Below are positions 25,556 to 34,523 of a stretch of DNA of 64,000 nt, piece after piece. The stretch is taken from NCBI GenBank assembly GCA_021825295.1, contig JAKAHV010000001.1, forward strand, positions 1-64,000, written 5' to 3'. A program made the position numbers and the translations under genes. Numbering within the stretch: the first letter of the stretch is position 1; each line of letters begins with the position of its first letter. Below the pieces are notes generated by a model that saw nothing but the letters and a program-made list of their open reading frames with translations, ran no database searches and had not been told where the DNA came from. The stretch is from Nitrospirota bacterium. GTDB taxonomy: Bacteria; Nitrospirota; Thermodesulfovibrionia; Thermodesulfovibrionales; JdFR-88.

Positions 25556-27067
25556 ATGAGTAGAAAATTTCAGTTTCCACACCCATTCTTCTCTTCCAAG
25601 CCGACCTGGAAGTGGTTCATCCTTGTAAACGTCCTGATCGGCGCCACAATGTCGGCCCTGGACGTGAGCATCGTCAACATCGCGATGCCCACGCTCAAGA
25701 CCGATTTCAATGTCTCAATGGCGCTTGTCGAGTGGACCGCCATGGCCTACATGCTCACCCTCACGATCTTTCTGCCGCTCTTCGGAAGGCTGGCCGACAT
25801 GTACGGCCGGTCGAAGCTTTATAACACGGGGTTCGTTATCTTCTCCATCGGGTCCTTTTTCTGCGGCATGGCCCCCTCGATGGAGTTTTTGATCGGCGCG
25901 CGCGTCCTTCAGGCGGTAGGGGCGGGGCTTCTGCAGGCAAACTCGGTCGCGATCATAACCGCCGCCTTCCCCGCCAGCGAGAGGGGCAAGGCAATCGGCA
26001 TCCAGGGCGCCGTGCAGGCGGTGGCCATGGCCATAGGCCCGTTCGTGGGCGGCGTGCTCATAGCCGCGATAGGCTGGCGGTACATATTCTATGTAAACCT
26101 TCCGATAGGCGCCGTCGGCACGCTGGCCGGCCTTATGATTCTGCCCAGGGACAAAGTGAAGGAGCAGAAGGAATCCGTGGATTACATCGGCACCGCGCTT
26201 TTCTCCAGCGGGCTTCTCTTCCTGGTGATGGGCTTCAACAAGATGGTCAAGCTGGGCCTGCATTCCCATACGATACTGCTCTACTTCACCCTTTCGGCGG
26301 CTTTGCTCAGCCTTTTCATAATAACGGAGATGAAAGTCAAGTATCCCCTCATAGACCTGAGGATGTTCAAGAATTTCACTTTCTCGGCCGGCAATTTCAC
26401 CGGCATGCTTTCGTACTACGTTCTTTTCGCGATAATGTTCCTGATGCCTTTCTACCTTGAAAGGGTGGTCGGCTACAGTGTTGCGCTGACCGGCGGCCTG
26501 CTTACGCCGATACCGCTTGCCATGGCCTTTGTGGCCCCTACGGCCGGCAGTGTTTCCGATAAGCGCGGCCCGAGACTGATGACTACCCTGGGCATGCTGA
26601 TCTCCGCCCTCTCCTGCTTCCTGCTTATGATGCTCGGGGATTCGGCCCATCTTGTCTATCTCGTGGGCATCATGATATTGCTCGGAGTGGGAATGGGCTT
26701 CTTCACGCCGCCCAATAACAGCGCAATAATGGGGGCGGCACCCAGGGACAAACTCAGCGTTGCCGGCGGCATACTGAACATGATGCGCTCCCTCGGGCTC
26801 ATATTCGGAGTGGATATATCGGGCCTCGTATTTACGTCACTCGAACACAAATACGTGACCGAAAGGGGATATGGAAAGGTCCCGCACATATTCAACAGCC
26901 AGTTGCCCGTCCCAGTAAAGGTAAACGCCTTCATGAAGGGCTTTCTGGTGGTGCTGATGACGCTTATAGCGCTGAACCTCTTCTCCGCTTTCCTGTCTGC
27001 CCTCAGAAACGACAAGATAGACAAAGAGGCGGCCGAGGCGGCCAAGGAATTCGAGGGGGCCGCTTAA
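25556..27067 (+). CDS. DHA2-family MFS drug exporter
   Basis: A 503-residue paralogue of the preceding exporter with the standard 14-helix length. It shares 'GATMSALDVSIVNIAMPTLK', motif A 'FGRLADMYGRSKLYNTGF', 'QAVGAGLLQANSVAIITAAF' and 'GIQGAVQAVAMAIGPFVGG'. A clear AAGGAGG lies before ATG 25556. Tandem duplication followed by divergence, including gain or loss of the C-terminal extension, explains the pair. In DHA2 systems the two could form a heteromer or have distinct substrates; nothing in the sequence decides. Confidence 0.9.
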   Translation: MSRKFQFPHPFFSSKPTWKWFILVNVLIGATMSALDVSIVNIAMPTLKTDFNVSMALVEWTAMAYMLTLTIFLPLFGRLADMYGRSKLYNTGFVIFSIGSFFCGMAPSMEFLIGARVLQAVGAGLLQANSVAIITAAFPASERGKAIGIQGAVQAVAMAIGPFVGGVLIAAIGWRYIFYVNLPIGAVGTLAGLMILPRDKVKEQKESVDYIGTALFSSGLLFLVMGFNKMVKLGLHSHTILLYFTLSAALLSLFIITEMKVKYPLIDLRMFKNFTFSAGNFTGMLSYYVLFAIMFLMPFYLERVVGYSVALTGGLLTPIPLAMAFVAPTAGSVSDKRGPRLMTTLGMLISALSCFLLMMLGDSAHLVYLVGIMILLGVGMGFFTPPNNSAIMGAAPRDKLSVAGGILNMMRSLGLIFGVDISGLVFTSLEHKYVTERGYGKVPHIFNSQLPVPVKVNAFMKGFLVVLMTLIALNLFSAFLSALRNDKIDKEAAEAAKEFEGAA

Positions 27068-27077
27068 CTCCTGTTTC

Positions 27078-27578
27078 TTATTCCGGTTCTGCGCCGGCGG
27101 ACTTTTCAACCCCGGATATGTCGAACTCATACCCGAATTCCGCGCCGGCCTTTGCCAGGAAACGGCGTATCTCCTGCTGGTCCGCCGGTTTCTCGAAGAA
27201 AATCCGGGTTATGCCCTGCCCCGTCTCTATAAGAAGATGGTATTTGGCCCTGAATACCCCGACCAGCAGAAGCAGACCTGTCCCGATCATCACCCAAAAA
27301 CCAACGGGGATCAGCGGGATGACAAGACCTTCGGGGTCGACGTCAGCGTCGAGCCTTACCCCCGACAGGCTGGAAACCAGGACTATGAAGTCGCCGATGG
27401 CCCCGAGCATGACCATGGTAAAGCCAAGCAGAAAGTGGCAAAACGGGTTCCTTACTCCCGTGTCGTTGCACAGCTTCAGGTTGATAATCCGCTCTCTGGG
27501 CACCGTGGCAACGGGCTTTCCCCGCCTCATCCGGCTGATCGATTCGGCCGAAATCATTACTCCGGAATACCTGAGCAA
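27078..27578 (-). CDS. Small two-helix membrane protein, unknown
   Basis: 166 residues with a basic N-terminus and two hydrophobic helices ('FLLGFTMVMLGAIGDFIVLV' near residue 50 and 'GFWVMIGTGLLLLVGVFRAK' near 95). A cytoplasmic-looking tail with 'QQEIRRFLAKAGAEFGYEFD' ends the protein. It resembles DUF6232-type small membrane proteins in layout, but I do not recognise a family with confidence. Start uncertain: TTG at 27578 (GGAGG ten bases upstream) or ATG at 27557. Convergent with the second exporter, ten bases apart. Confidence 0.6.
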   Translation of the reverse strand: MLRYSGVMISAESISRMRRGKPVATVPRERIINLKLCNDTGVRNPFCHFLLGFTMVMLGAIGDFIVLVSSLSGVRLDADVDPEGLVIPLIPVGFWVMIGTGLLLLVGVFRAKYHLLIETGQGITRIFFEKPADQQEIRRFLAKAGAEFGYEFDISGVEKSAGAEPE

Positions 27579-27816
27579 GATCTTTCCGCCTCCCTGCCCG
27601 CCCCCGTGCGGACACCCTGGATATAAAAATTATATCATTTTCCGCTAAAACACAAGGAAACTTCTCCGCCCGAAAGCTTCTCCATGTAATTATGCTATCA
27701 GCCCGCCCATGCGACTGGAATCGGAAATATCTCCTATATACGGGGAAAAATGTTCCTATCTAGTGTAGTGCGTCTTAAATCTCTTTACATTAGCAAGCTC
27801 CAGGAAATCCTTTTTT

Positions 27817-27895
27817 CGTCATTCCCGAGGACAGTAATCGGGAATCCATTCCGGCGTTTTCAACCTGGATTCCCCGGTCAAGCCGGGGAATGACG
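27817..27895. repeat. Inverted repeat of the CGTCATTCCCG...CGGGAATGACG class
   Basis: The left arm CGTCATTCCCGAGGACAG... and right arm ...AGCCGGGGAATGACG are the ends of a familiar dispersed intergenic repeat, with internal GGAATCCA / TGGATTCC pairing. It fills part of the 388-base gap upstream of the two-helix protein; the rest of that gap (27579-27816) shows no gene. Confidence 0.85.
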
Positions 27896-27966
27896 ATCCT
27901 GGGACTTTTTCAGTGTGGGAATACCATTTAAATCAATTCCAGAGCGGACAGGGGAGGAAACGTTTT

Positions 27967-28833
27967 TTATTTTTTGCCGAAAAAAATCCTGATCCTTTCA
28001 ACTACGGACTCCGGGTCCCCGGACCTGATGATATGGTCATCAACCCCGTACTGGATAGCCTTGTGTGCCGTCTCCCTGTCTCCGTCAGTGACCAGGAAAA
28101 CCGGCACGCCGCCAATTTTCCGGGAGCTTTTCAGCTTCCTGAGTATCTGCCAGGCGGACTCCGCCGCCCCCGGCGCGCACAAATCCATCAGTACCATGTC
28201 GGGCCTTATCGCGAGGGCCAGCTCTTCGGCCCTTTGGCCCCCATCCGCGACCGTATCGAAATCGCCTCCGGCAAGAATGGCGTTGAAGCTCTCACGGCCG
28301 GAAGCGCTGGGGGATATTACCAGTATCTTCTTCTTTTCGGCGGCGATTCCGTCTTTTTGGGGTTCCCCGCGGGTAGCCGCCTTCTTGCTGGCGGCTTCGG
28401 ACTCCCGGAGCCATTTATAAAGCCCGCCGGTCCGGTGTTGCTCGAAGGCCTTTTCTTCCGGCCATTTGGAGGTATCGTGCCCCAGCAGCTCCACTTCCCT
28501 CTGATGAACGTACCTGGCGAGCCTTTTTTGCTCCTGTTCGTTCCTGAGAAACTCTATTCCCCTCAGGCTCCCGTATGTGAACCTGACAATGCCGGTCATC
28601 ATGCACGCGCCCTGCCTGGGCAGTGACAACCGCATCTGTTCGATCAGGCAGCCGGATGGCAGAAACCCGTCCCGGCCGGGGACCGCGTCGCTTATCTGTA
28701 TCATGATGCCCCCGATGCTTATGTTCCTTACCTTGATGAAAGGGGCTATCCCTTCCAGCTCTTCCTGAGTGAATGAAACCTTGACAGGATCGGCAACCGA
28801 GGGGGGCACCCTCAGGTAATCCCTTTTCTTCAC
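27967..28833 (-). CDS. PilZ domain - receiver domain protein
   Basis: Residues 1-110 form a PilZ c-di-GMP-binding domain: basic 'KKRDYLRVPP' start and the second motif 'VRNISIGGIMIQI' (D/NxSxxG type). A linker is followed by a receiver domain at about 165-288 with 'RPDMVLMDLCAPG' (phospho-Asp), 'VPVFLVTDGD' and a C-terminal helix. The order PilZ then receiver is unusual; the lysine usually near 'TKP' is replaced ('IIRSGDPES'). GTG at 28833 is preferred because GGAGGG lies four bases upstream. It follows motB by 150 bases and may tune motor function in response to c-di-GMP, as YcgR does. Confidence 0.85.
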   Translation of the reverse strand: MKKRDYLRVPPSVADPVKVSFTQEELEGIAPFIKVRNISIGGIMIQISDAVPGRDGFLPSGCLIEQMRLSLPRQGACMMTGIVRFTYGSLRGIEFLRNEQEQKRLARYVHQREVELLGHDTSKWPEEKAFEQHRTGGLYKWLRESEAASKKAATRGEPQKDGIAAEKKKILVISPSASGRESFNAILAGGDFDTVADGGQRAEELALAIRPDMVLMDLCAPGAAESAWQILRKLKSSRKIGGVPVFLVTDGDRETAHKAIQYGVDDHIIRSGDPESVVERIRIFFGKK

Positions 28834-28983
28834 TTTACCCTCCAAGATAAACTCAAAACCGCGGCGGACCTGCTCCGCTCACACCCGGGCACCCCTTCGC
28901 CCGGCCAAGCCCTGCCGCTACCCCGCTGCTACTATACCAGAAGCAAATCAGTTTTTAAATAATTGGCCCCCGCGCTGTTTTTC

Positions 28984-29769
28984 CTACTCATGCGGATTGG
29001 CGTGCTGGAACATGACTATCACTGAAATCCTTCTGTTTCTGGGGTCCAGGGGGTCGTCCTTCACAAGCGGGACCGTTTCCGCGTAGCCCGCAACCCTCTC
29101 TATCCGGGCGGAGTCCAGGCCGCCCTCGGCCAGGAGCCTCCTGGCCGCAAGGGCCCTTTCCGTTGAGAGGTCCCAGTTCGTATACGCCCCGCGCACGTAG
29201 GGAAGGGCGTCCGTATGGCCTTCTATGGATATCTTGTTGGGCGCGTTTTTTATGGCCTCGCATATGACGCCCAATATCCTTTTCGCCTCCGGGGTGGGAT
29301 TGGCCGATCCGGTATCGAACATCGGCCTGCCCTTTTTGTCCATGATCTGGATGCGCACGCCGCCGCTGAAGATATCCACCCGGATCTGGTCCTTTACGTC
29401 GCCCAGCTTTTCCTGGATGAGGTGTTTAAGCATCTGCTCCATCTGCACCGGGCTGTTGGCCGAGCTGGTTGCGAAACGTTTGTTCAGCTCCAGCGAGATC
29501 TTCGACGCATTGGCGCCGGACTCATTAAACACGCTGCTGGATTTTTTCATGAAGGACTCGCCGCTCTGGCGGAAGATGCTGAAATTCTTGAAGTACTCGG
29601 CCACCCTCGCCCTCTTCTCCGGCGCGATCATCGTAATCAGCCACAGCAGGAGGAAAAAGGCCATCATGGCCGTCACGAAATCCGCGTAGGCGACCTTCCA
29701 CGAGCCGCCGTGGCTCTCCTCGGAGTACCTTATGACCTTCTTTCTGATGATTATCTTCTTGTCCTTCAC
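28984..29769 (-). CDS. motB: Flagellar stator protein MotB
   Basis: A 261-residue stator subunit. A basic N-terminus is followed by one transmembrane helix 'VAYADFVTAMMAFFLLLWLI' whose Asp30 is the expected ion-binding residue. A plug region comes next, then the periplasmic OmpA-like peptidoglycan-binding domain ('ISIEGHTDALPY', 'NWDLSTERALAARRLL'). With MotA it forms the ion channel that drives rotation. The helix residues around the Asp are of the proton-type pattern, though Na+ use cannot be excluded. The start overlaps the motA stop by four bases (ATGA), so translation is coupled. Confidence 0.96.
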   Translation of the reverse strand: MKDKKIIIRKKVIRYSEESHGGSWKVAYADFVTAMMAFFLLLWLITMIAPEKRARVAEYFKNFSIFRQSGESFMKKSSSVFNESGANASKISLELNKRFATSSANSPVQMEQMLKHLIQEKLGDVKDQIRVDIFSGGVRIQIMDKKGRPMFDTGSANPTPEAKRILGVICEAIKNAPNKISIEGHTDALPYVRGAYTNWDLSTERALAARRLLAEGGLDSARIERVAGYAETVPLVKDDPLDPRNRRISVIVMFQHANPHE

Positions 29770-30617
29770 TTGCCCCTGACCTCATCCTCAAGCTCGTTAA
29801 AGGAGGGGCGCTCCTCGCCCGGGATGGCCCTGCGGCCGAACTCGACCGCTATCTGAGGCGCCGCGCCCCCCACGAAGGCCACTATCGCCACCTTTATCAA
29901 CTGGAATTCCACCTCGTCCTTCTTGGCCCTGTTTTCAAGGTTTGTGGCGACCGGGCCGACAAAACCGTAGGAGAGCAGGACCCCCAGGAAAGTCCCGGTG
30001 AGCGCGGAGCCTATGCTGTGACCGAGCACGGAGGGGGGCTGGTCTATCTTGCCCATCGTAAGCACCACCCCAAGCACCGCGGCCACGATGCCCAGCCCCG
30101 GCAGCGAGTCGGCGAGCTTGGCAAGGCTCCTGGAAGGCGCCATCGCCTCGTGCTGCCTGGTCTCTATCTCCAGGTCCATCAGGCTGTCCAGCTCGTGCGA
30201 CGGGACGTTCGTCGTTATTATCACCTTCATGTTGTCGCAGATGAAATCCACGACATTGCGGTTGTCGGAATTCACCTCGTAAGCGCTGAAAACCCGGCTG
30301 TTTTCCGGCTTTTCTATGTCGGACTCCACCGCGACAAGCCCTTCCTTCCTGATCTTTGAAAACAGCCTGTACAGCAGGACCAGCAGGGCCAGGTACTCCT
30401 TCTTGCTCTGGCTCCTGCCCCCTATCGAGCCGCGGATGCTCTTTACCACGTAGAGAAGCAGGCTGGCGGGCGATGCTATCAGGAAGGAGCCCAGGGCCGC
30501 CCCGGCGATTATTATAAACTCCGAGGGCTGATAGAGAAGGCTTATGTTGCCCTTCTCCATGAGGAACCCGCCAAGCACCGACGCAATCACGACGCCAATG
30601 CCTATTAATATAAGCAT
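29766..30617 (-). CDS. motA: Flagellar stator protein MotA
   Basis: A 283-residue inner-membrane protein with four membrane helices. It starts 'MLILIGIGVVIASVLGGFLM', has the cytoplasmic loop 'SLMDLEIETRQHEAM' and TM3/TM4 motifs 'LPGLGIVAAVLGVVLTMG' and 'GTFLGVLLSYGFVGPVA', all typical of MotA/ExbB. The loop between helices 2 and 3 holds the charged residues that meet FliG. It is preceded by the PAS kinase gene with a 19-base gap, so the stator probably belongs to the long minus-strand transcript from the fliD/fliS side, though an own promoter is possible. Confidence 0.96.
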   Translation of the reverse strand: MLILIGIGVVIASVLGGFLMEKGNISLLYQPSEFIIIAGAALGSFLIASPASLLLYVVKSIRGSIGGRSQSKKEYLALLVLLYRLFSKIRKEGLVAVESDIEKPENSRVFSAYEVNSDNRNVVDFICDNMKVIITTNVPSHELDSLMDLEIETRQHEAMAPSRSLAKLADSLPGLGIVAAVLGVVLTMGKIDQPPSVLGHSIGSALTGTFLGVLLSYGFVGPVATNLENRAKKDEVEFQLIKVAIVAFVGGAAPQIAVEFGRRAIPGEERPSFNELEDEVRGK

Positions 30618-30636
30618 GCTGTCCCGCCTTCCGGCA

Positions 30637-32250
30637 TCATATCTTCTCCAGGCGCTCCTCTTTCAGTATGTCCCCCGTCTGCTTCTGGGGTATGTCGATG
30701 ATGAAACGGGAGCCGCCCTCCTTCGCCCTTTCCACCTTTATCGAGCCGCCATGCCCCGTTATGATGCCGTGGGATATCGAGAGGCCGAGCCCGGTGCCAA
30801 CGCCGACGGACTTGGTGGTGAAGAAGGGGTCAAAAATCTTGTCCGCGATCTGCTCCGGTATGCCCGAGCCGTTGTCCGTTATCGTGATGGAAGCCTTCTT
30901 TGCCTGGCTGTCAAAACGGGTTGCAAAGGCGATCCTGCCCTTCGTGGGCCTGGCGTCCGCTATGGCCTGTTCCGCGTTTATGAGCACGCTCAGAAAGACC
31001 TGCTGCATCTGCTGAGCGTCCACAAAAAGCGTCGGCACCGTCCCGTAGTCCCTCACCACCTCGACTCCGCCCAGCCGGAGCCAGTAGCTCCGGAGGTCTA
31101 TGGTGCGGTCTATTATGTCGTTTATGGACTCAAAACTCTTGGAGAGCGCCTGCTGCCTCGAGAAGGTCAGCAGGTTCTCCACTATCTTCTTGCACCTCTC
31201 GGCGCTTATCATTATCTTGCCGGTCACCTCCTCGCATTGCGCGCCGCTCTTCATCTTCAGAAGCTCCGTATAGGCGATTATGCCGGTGAGCGGATTGTTC
31301 AGCTCGTGGGCGACTCCTGAGACCAGAAGCCCTATCGAGGCCAGCTTGTCCGAATGGAAAAGCTGCTCCTTAAGGCGCCTCATCTCGGTTATGTTCTTGA
31401 GGAAGAAGATGGTCAGGTTCTGGTTTTCGAATTTCAGCGGAAAGACGCTCACCAGGTAGTACTCGCCGCCTATCTTCTTCTCCATGGGCTGCGGGGGGGT
31501 CTGGCCCCTGATGGCCTCAAGCTCCATGGCAAGCCCGTGTCCCAGCAGGTCGCTGCTTTTCATCCCGGTGACGTCCTTCGGATGCCTCCCGTAGGCGCCC
31601 GCAAGCGCCGAATTCACCTTGATGATGCGCTGCTGCTCATCGGTTATGAATACGAAGTCGGTAATGGCGTCCAGGAAGGCGAGCCACCTGATGTGATTTT
31701 CGAAAAAAATGCTTTCAAGCCGGTTTTTCCTTGTGTCGCAGGCAAGGCGCGCGGCCGCTTTCTTGATCGCGAACCGCAGCCTGGCGGCGAAATCCGGGCC
31801 GCCCATGGACAGCAGGTCCTCGGCCCCGTCGTTGACGGCCCGCAGGCAGGACTCCTCATCCGCCCGCTCCCCGATAACTATGACTGGCGCGCAGGCGTTC
31901 AGGAATTTGAACTTCTTCAGGAATTCGCGCCAGTCCGCGCCTGGCAGCGGCGCCGTAATGACCAGTACGTCAAGGTCATCGGCCTCCGAAGGCGAAAACC
32001 CCTCGGCACGGGGGATGAACTTCAGCCTGCAGGAGCCCGTCCCGCGCCCCTTGAAGGCGCCTTTTATATCTTCCACAGGCAACGGACCGCCCAGAAGAAC
32101 TATCCTGTTTCTTTTCTTTCCTTTTTGCATGGTCCGCAAGCAGTCTTCGCCCCCGCCCCTCCGGACGGCCATGGGCGCGGACAAATTATTATGAACGTTC
32201 CCATCCATATTATCCAGTGGCTTCAGACGCAAAATCCGGCCACGGGCCAT
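30637..32250 (-). CDS. PAS histidine kinase with degenerate N-terminal receiver
   Basis: 537 residues, soluble. Residues about 45-165 look like a receiver fold in which the phospho-Asp strand reads 'DLDVLVITAPLPGADWREFL', so no normal phosphorylation is expected. A PAS domain follows ('LDAITDFVFITDEQQRIIKV'), then HisKA ('[20 protein letters not shown]') and HATPase_c ('TDNGSGIPEQ', 'FDPFFTTK', 'GTGLGLSISHGII'). ATG at 32250 overlaps the HD-GYP stop (TAATG) with GGAGG five bases upstream, so the two are coupled; earlier in-frame starts lack this. It is the probable kinase for the HD-GYP regulator and the receiver protein just upstream. Confidence 0.88.
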   Translation of the reverse strand: MARGRILRLKPLDNMDGNVHNNLSAPMAVRRGGGEDCLRTMQKGKKRNRIVLLGGPLPVEDIKGAFKGRGTGSCRLKFIPRAEGFSPSEADDLDVLVITAPLPGADWREFLKKFKFLNACAPVIVIGERADEESCLRAVNDGAEDLLSMGGPDFAARLRFAIKKAAARLACDTRKNRLESIFFENHIRWLAFLDAITDFVFITDEQQRIIKVNSALAGAYGRHPKDVTGMKSSDLLGHGLAMELEAIRGQTPPQPMEKKIGGEYYLVSVFPLKFENQNLTIFFLKNITEMRRLKEQLFHSDKLASIGLLVSGVAHELNNPLTGIIAYTELLKMKSGAQCEEVTGKIMISAERCKKIVENLLTFSRQQALSKSFESINDIIDRTIDLRSYWLRLGGVEVVRDYGTVPTLFVDAQQMQQVFLSVLINAEQAIADARPTKGRIAFATRFDSQAKKASITITDNGSGIPEQIADKIFDPFFTTKSVGVGTGLGLSISHGIITGHGGSIKVERAKEGGSRFIIDIPQKQTGDILKEERLEKI

Positions 32251-33728
32251 TAAGGCCTCCGGGGCCTGGCCCCTCTGCCGGCCGGGGTCTGCAGAAAGGC
32301 GCTCACTATCTCTCCGTCGAACTGGGTGCCGGAGCACCTGACCAGTTCCTTCACCGCCGCCTGGTGCGATTTTGCGGACCTGTAGGGCCTCACGCTCGTC
32401 ATGGCGTCGAAAGTGTCCGCAATCGAGAGCACCCGCACTATGACCGGGATATCATCCCCGGCTATGCCGTCCGGATAGCCGCTGCCGTCGAACCTCTCGT
32501 GATGCCCCCGGATGAGGGACTTCTCCTTCGGGAAGAATTTCAGCGGTGATATGATGTTGTCCCCGATCACGGGATGGAGCCTTATCTCGTCGACTTCCTC
32601 GCTTGTGAGAACGCCCTGTTTCAGAAGCACCGTGTCCCTAACGCCGATCTTGCCTATGTCGTGCAGGTACCCGCCGAAGCCTATGGCGTTTTTATCGTCC
32701 TCGGAGAGGCCCATAATACCCGCGATCTGCAGGGCGTAGTCAGTCACCCTCTCGGAGTGCTGCTTGGTATAGGAGTCCCTGGCCTCTATGCTGTTTACGA
32801 GCGATTTAAGCGCGCTCACCAGCGAGCTGTAAAAGACATCGTAGAGGGCGTTGTTTTCTATCCTCAGGGCGACCTTTCTGGCGAAGGTGAGGCCGAGCCC
32901 TATCTCGTCGTCGCTGAAACCCGTGCCATCGGCCTTGTCCCCGATATTGAGCACGCCGAAGACCTCGCCGTTTACGGTAAAGGGTATGGAAAGCAGTTGC
33001 GCCCTGAGCAGGTTGCCGTTATGGGGGTCCACCTCGCCGGCCGCGGCCAGGTAGTGCCTGCCGTTTTTCACGACCTTTTCGAGAAGGCTTCCGGCAACGG
33101 GTATCTCCTTTTCCCTTATCCCCTTCGATTTTTTTATCTTCATGTGCCCGTTTTCGATTATGCCGAAACTGACCGTCCTCGCGAAAAGCAGCCTGGAGGC
33201 CATTCCGACGATCTTTTCATAAAGCTCGGCGTTGCTCGAAAGGCCGTCCACTTCGGCGCTTATCGTCTTGAGGAGGTTTATTTTCTGTATCTTTGAAAAG
33301 AGGGCGGAATTGAGGCGCTTGACCGATTCGGCGGAAACCACGCCCCCGTCCTGCCGGATCAGGCTCCTGGAGCCGGCAAGCCTGCCTATTATGGACTGAA
33401 TGGAGTCTATGTTGAAGGGCTTGGTTATGAAGTCGTCGGCGCCCTCCTTCATGGCGCTCACCGCGGCCTCCACCGTCGGGAAACCCGTAATCACCACCAC
33501 CGAAACCGACGGATTGCCCCGCTTCACTTCCTTCAGGAAGTCCATCCCGCCCAGGCCGGGCATCTTCAGGTCGGTAAAAATTATTTCATACTCGTTCTCG
33601 CTTGTCTTGCGGAGCCCCTCCAGGCCGTCCCTCGCCACGTCCGGGTTGTGGCCCAGGCCCGTTATGATCTGCTCAAGGACCTCGCGCACGACCGGGTCGT
33701 CATCTACTATCAGTATCCTGCACGCCAT
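32250..33728 (-). CDS. Response regulator with GAF and HD-GYP phosphodiesterase domains
   Basis: 492 residues. The receiver covers 1-120 ('IIFTDLKMPGLGG', 'FITKPFN'), a GAF-like domain about 150-300 and an HD-GYP domain about 305-480. Metal ligands and signature are intact: 'HSERV', 'GGYLHDIGKIG', 'HHERFDGSGYPDG', 'ADTFDAMTSVRPYR'. It should hydrolyse c-di-GMP to GMP under phosphorylation control. The 3' end is coupled to the PAS kinase and the 5' end overlaps the preceding receiver gene by 29 bases. Location among fliD, fliS and motAB suggests control of the swim-or-stick choice. Confidence 0.93.
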   Translation of the reverse strand: MACRILIVDDDPVVREVLEQIITGLGHNPDVARDGLEGLRKTSENEYEIIFTDLKMPGLGGMDFLKEVKRGNPSVSVVVITGFPTVEAAVSAMKEGADDFITKPFNIDSIQSIIGRLAGSRSLIRQDGGVVSAESVKRLNSALFSKIQKINLLKTISAEVDGLSSNAELYEKIVGMASRLLFARTVSFGIIENGHMKIKKSKGIREKEIPVAGSLLEKVVKNGRHYLAAAGEVDPHNGNLLRAQLLSIPFTVNGEVFGVLNIGDKADGTGFSDDEIGLGLTFARKVALRIENNALYDVFYSSLVSALKSLVNSIEARDSYTKQHSERVTDYALQIAGIMGLSEDDKNAIGFGGYLHDIGKIGVRDTVLLKQGVLTSEEVDEIRLHPVIGDNIISPLKFFPKEKSLIRGHHERFDGSGYPDGIAGDDIPVIVRVLSIADTFDAMTSVRPYRSAKSHQAAVKELVRCSGTQFDGEIVSAFLQTPAGRGARPRRP

Positions 33729-34299
33729 TGCCTCTTATCAACCTTTCCCTGAGGATTTCCGCTTCCGCCACGCTCAGTATGTCGCTCGACTTCAGCTTCT
33801 CCAGCCTTTCTATCCACTCCGTCACGAGGCAAGGGTTTTCCCCGCTTGAGACGGCCTTCAGGAGTTTCAGGTCCCTGTATGTCTCCTTCAGCCGCTCCTT
33901 CAATTCGCTGTTTTCATTTATCAGCTTCGCCCTTTTAAAGGCCCTGTCGGCCACTATGATTATCTCCTGTATCTTGAACGGCTTCGTGAGATAATCGTAC
34001 GCCCCCTCGGCTATGGCCTCCAGCGTGGCCTCCAGCGTGCCGTAGGCCGTAATTATGACCACGCTGGTCTCCGGGTTGGCCCGCATGCTGGTCCTCAGCA
34101 CCTCGAGGCCGTCGGCCCCCGGCATCTTGAAATCGGTGATGACCATGCCGATGTCCTCGGTCATGAGCGTGCTGATCGCCTGCAGCCCGTCCACGGCGGT
34201 ATGCACCGAATACCCCTCCTTGGACAGGATGGAGCTCACCACCTCCCGCGCTATATCGTCGTCATCGACTACAAGAATCCTGAAATCCCTTTTATTCAT
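33700..34299 (-). CDS. Receiver protein with C-terminal coiled coil
   Basis: A CheY-like receiver at residues 1-125 ('ILVVDDDDIA', phospho-Asp in 'MVITDFKMPGADG', 'VVIITAYG', 'YLTKPFKIQE') plus about 75 residues with coiled-coil character ('NENSELKERLKETYRDLKLL'). No DNA-binding or enzymatic module. In layout it resembles the N-terminal part of sigma-54 regulators without the AAA+ domain. Lies between the small gene after fliS and the HD-GYP gene, which it overlaps; it is probably part of a shared phosphorelay with the PAS kinase. Confidence 0.88.
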   Translation of the reverse strand: MNKRDFRILVVDDDDIAREVVSSILSKEGYSVHTAVDGLQAISTLMTEDIGMVITDFKMPGADGLEVLRTSMRANPETSVVIITAYGTLEATLEAIAEGAYDYLTKPFKIQEIIIVADRAFKRAKLINENSELKERLKETYRDLKLLKAVSSGENPCLVTEWIERLEKLKSSDILSVAEAEILRERLIRGNGVQDTDSR

Positions 34300-34325
34300 C
34301 GCGCGCAGCGCCTCCAGGCCCGCGC

Positions 34326-34523
34326 CTATCCGGCCTGCCTGATCCGGTCAAGGACCGCGCCTTTCGCCTCGTCGAGAATCTGCTTTTTCTTGGCCTCGGA
34401 GGAGATCATCACCACGTCCTCGGGCTCCGGCTGGTCCTTTTCAAGGAGGGCCGAGGTCGGCAGCTTCAGCGCCCTGGTGTAGAGGTGCGTCATCTCCTTC
34501 ATCTGGAACGGAAATATCGTCAT
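34326..34523 (-). CDS. Small protein after fliS, unknown
   Basis: 65 residues, not recognised. ATG at 34523 overlaps the fliS stop by four bases, which supports translation in the fliD-fliS operon. It contains 'PEPEDVVMISSEAKKKQILD', faintly like the 'D.V.ISS.A' linker of FlgM-type proteins, and ends in a charged helix. A chaperone or FliT-like role would fit its place but is not supported by sequence. Confidence 0.55.
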   Translation of the reverse strand: MTIFPFQMKEMTHLYTRALKLPTSALLEKDQPEPEDVVMISSEAKKKQILDEAKGAVLDRIRQAG

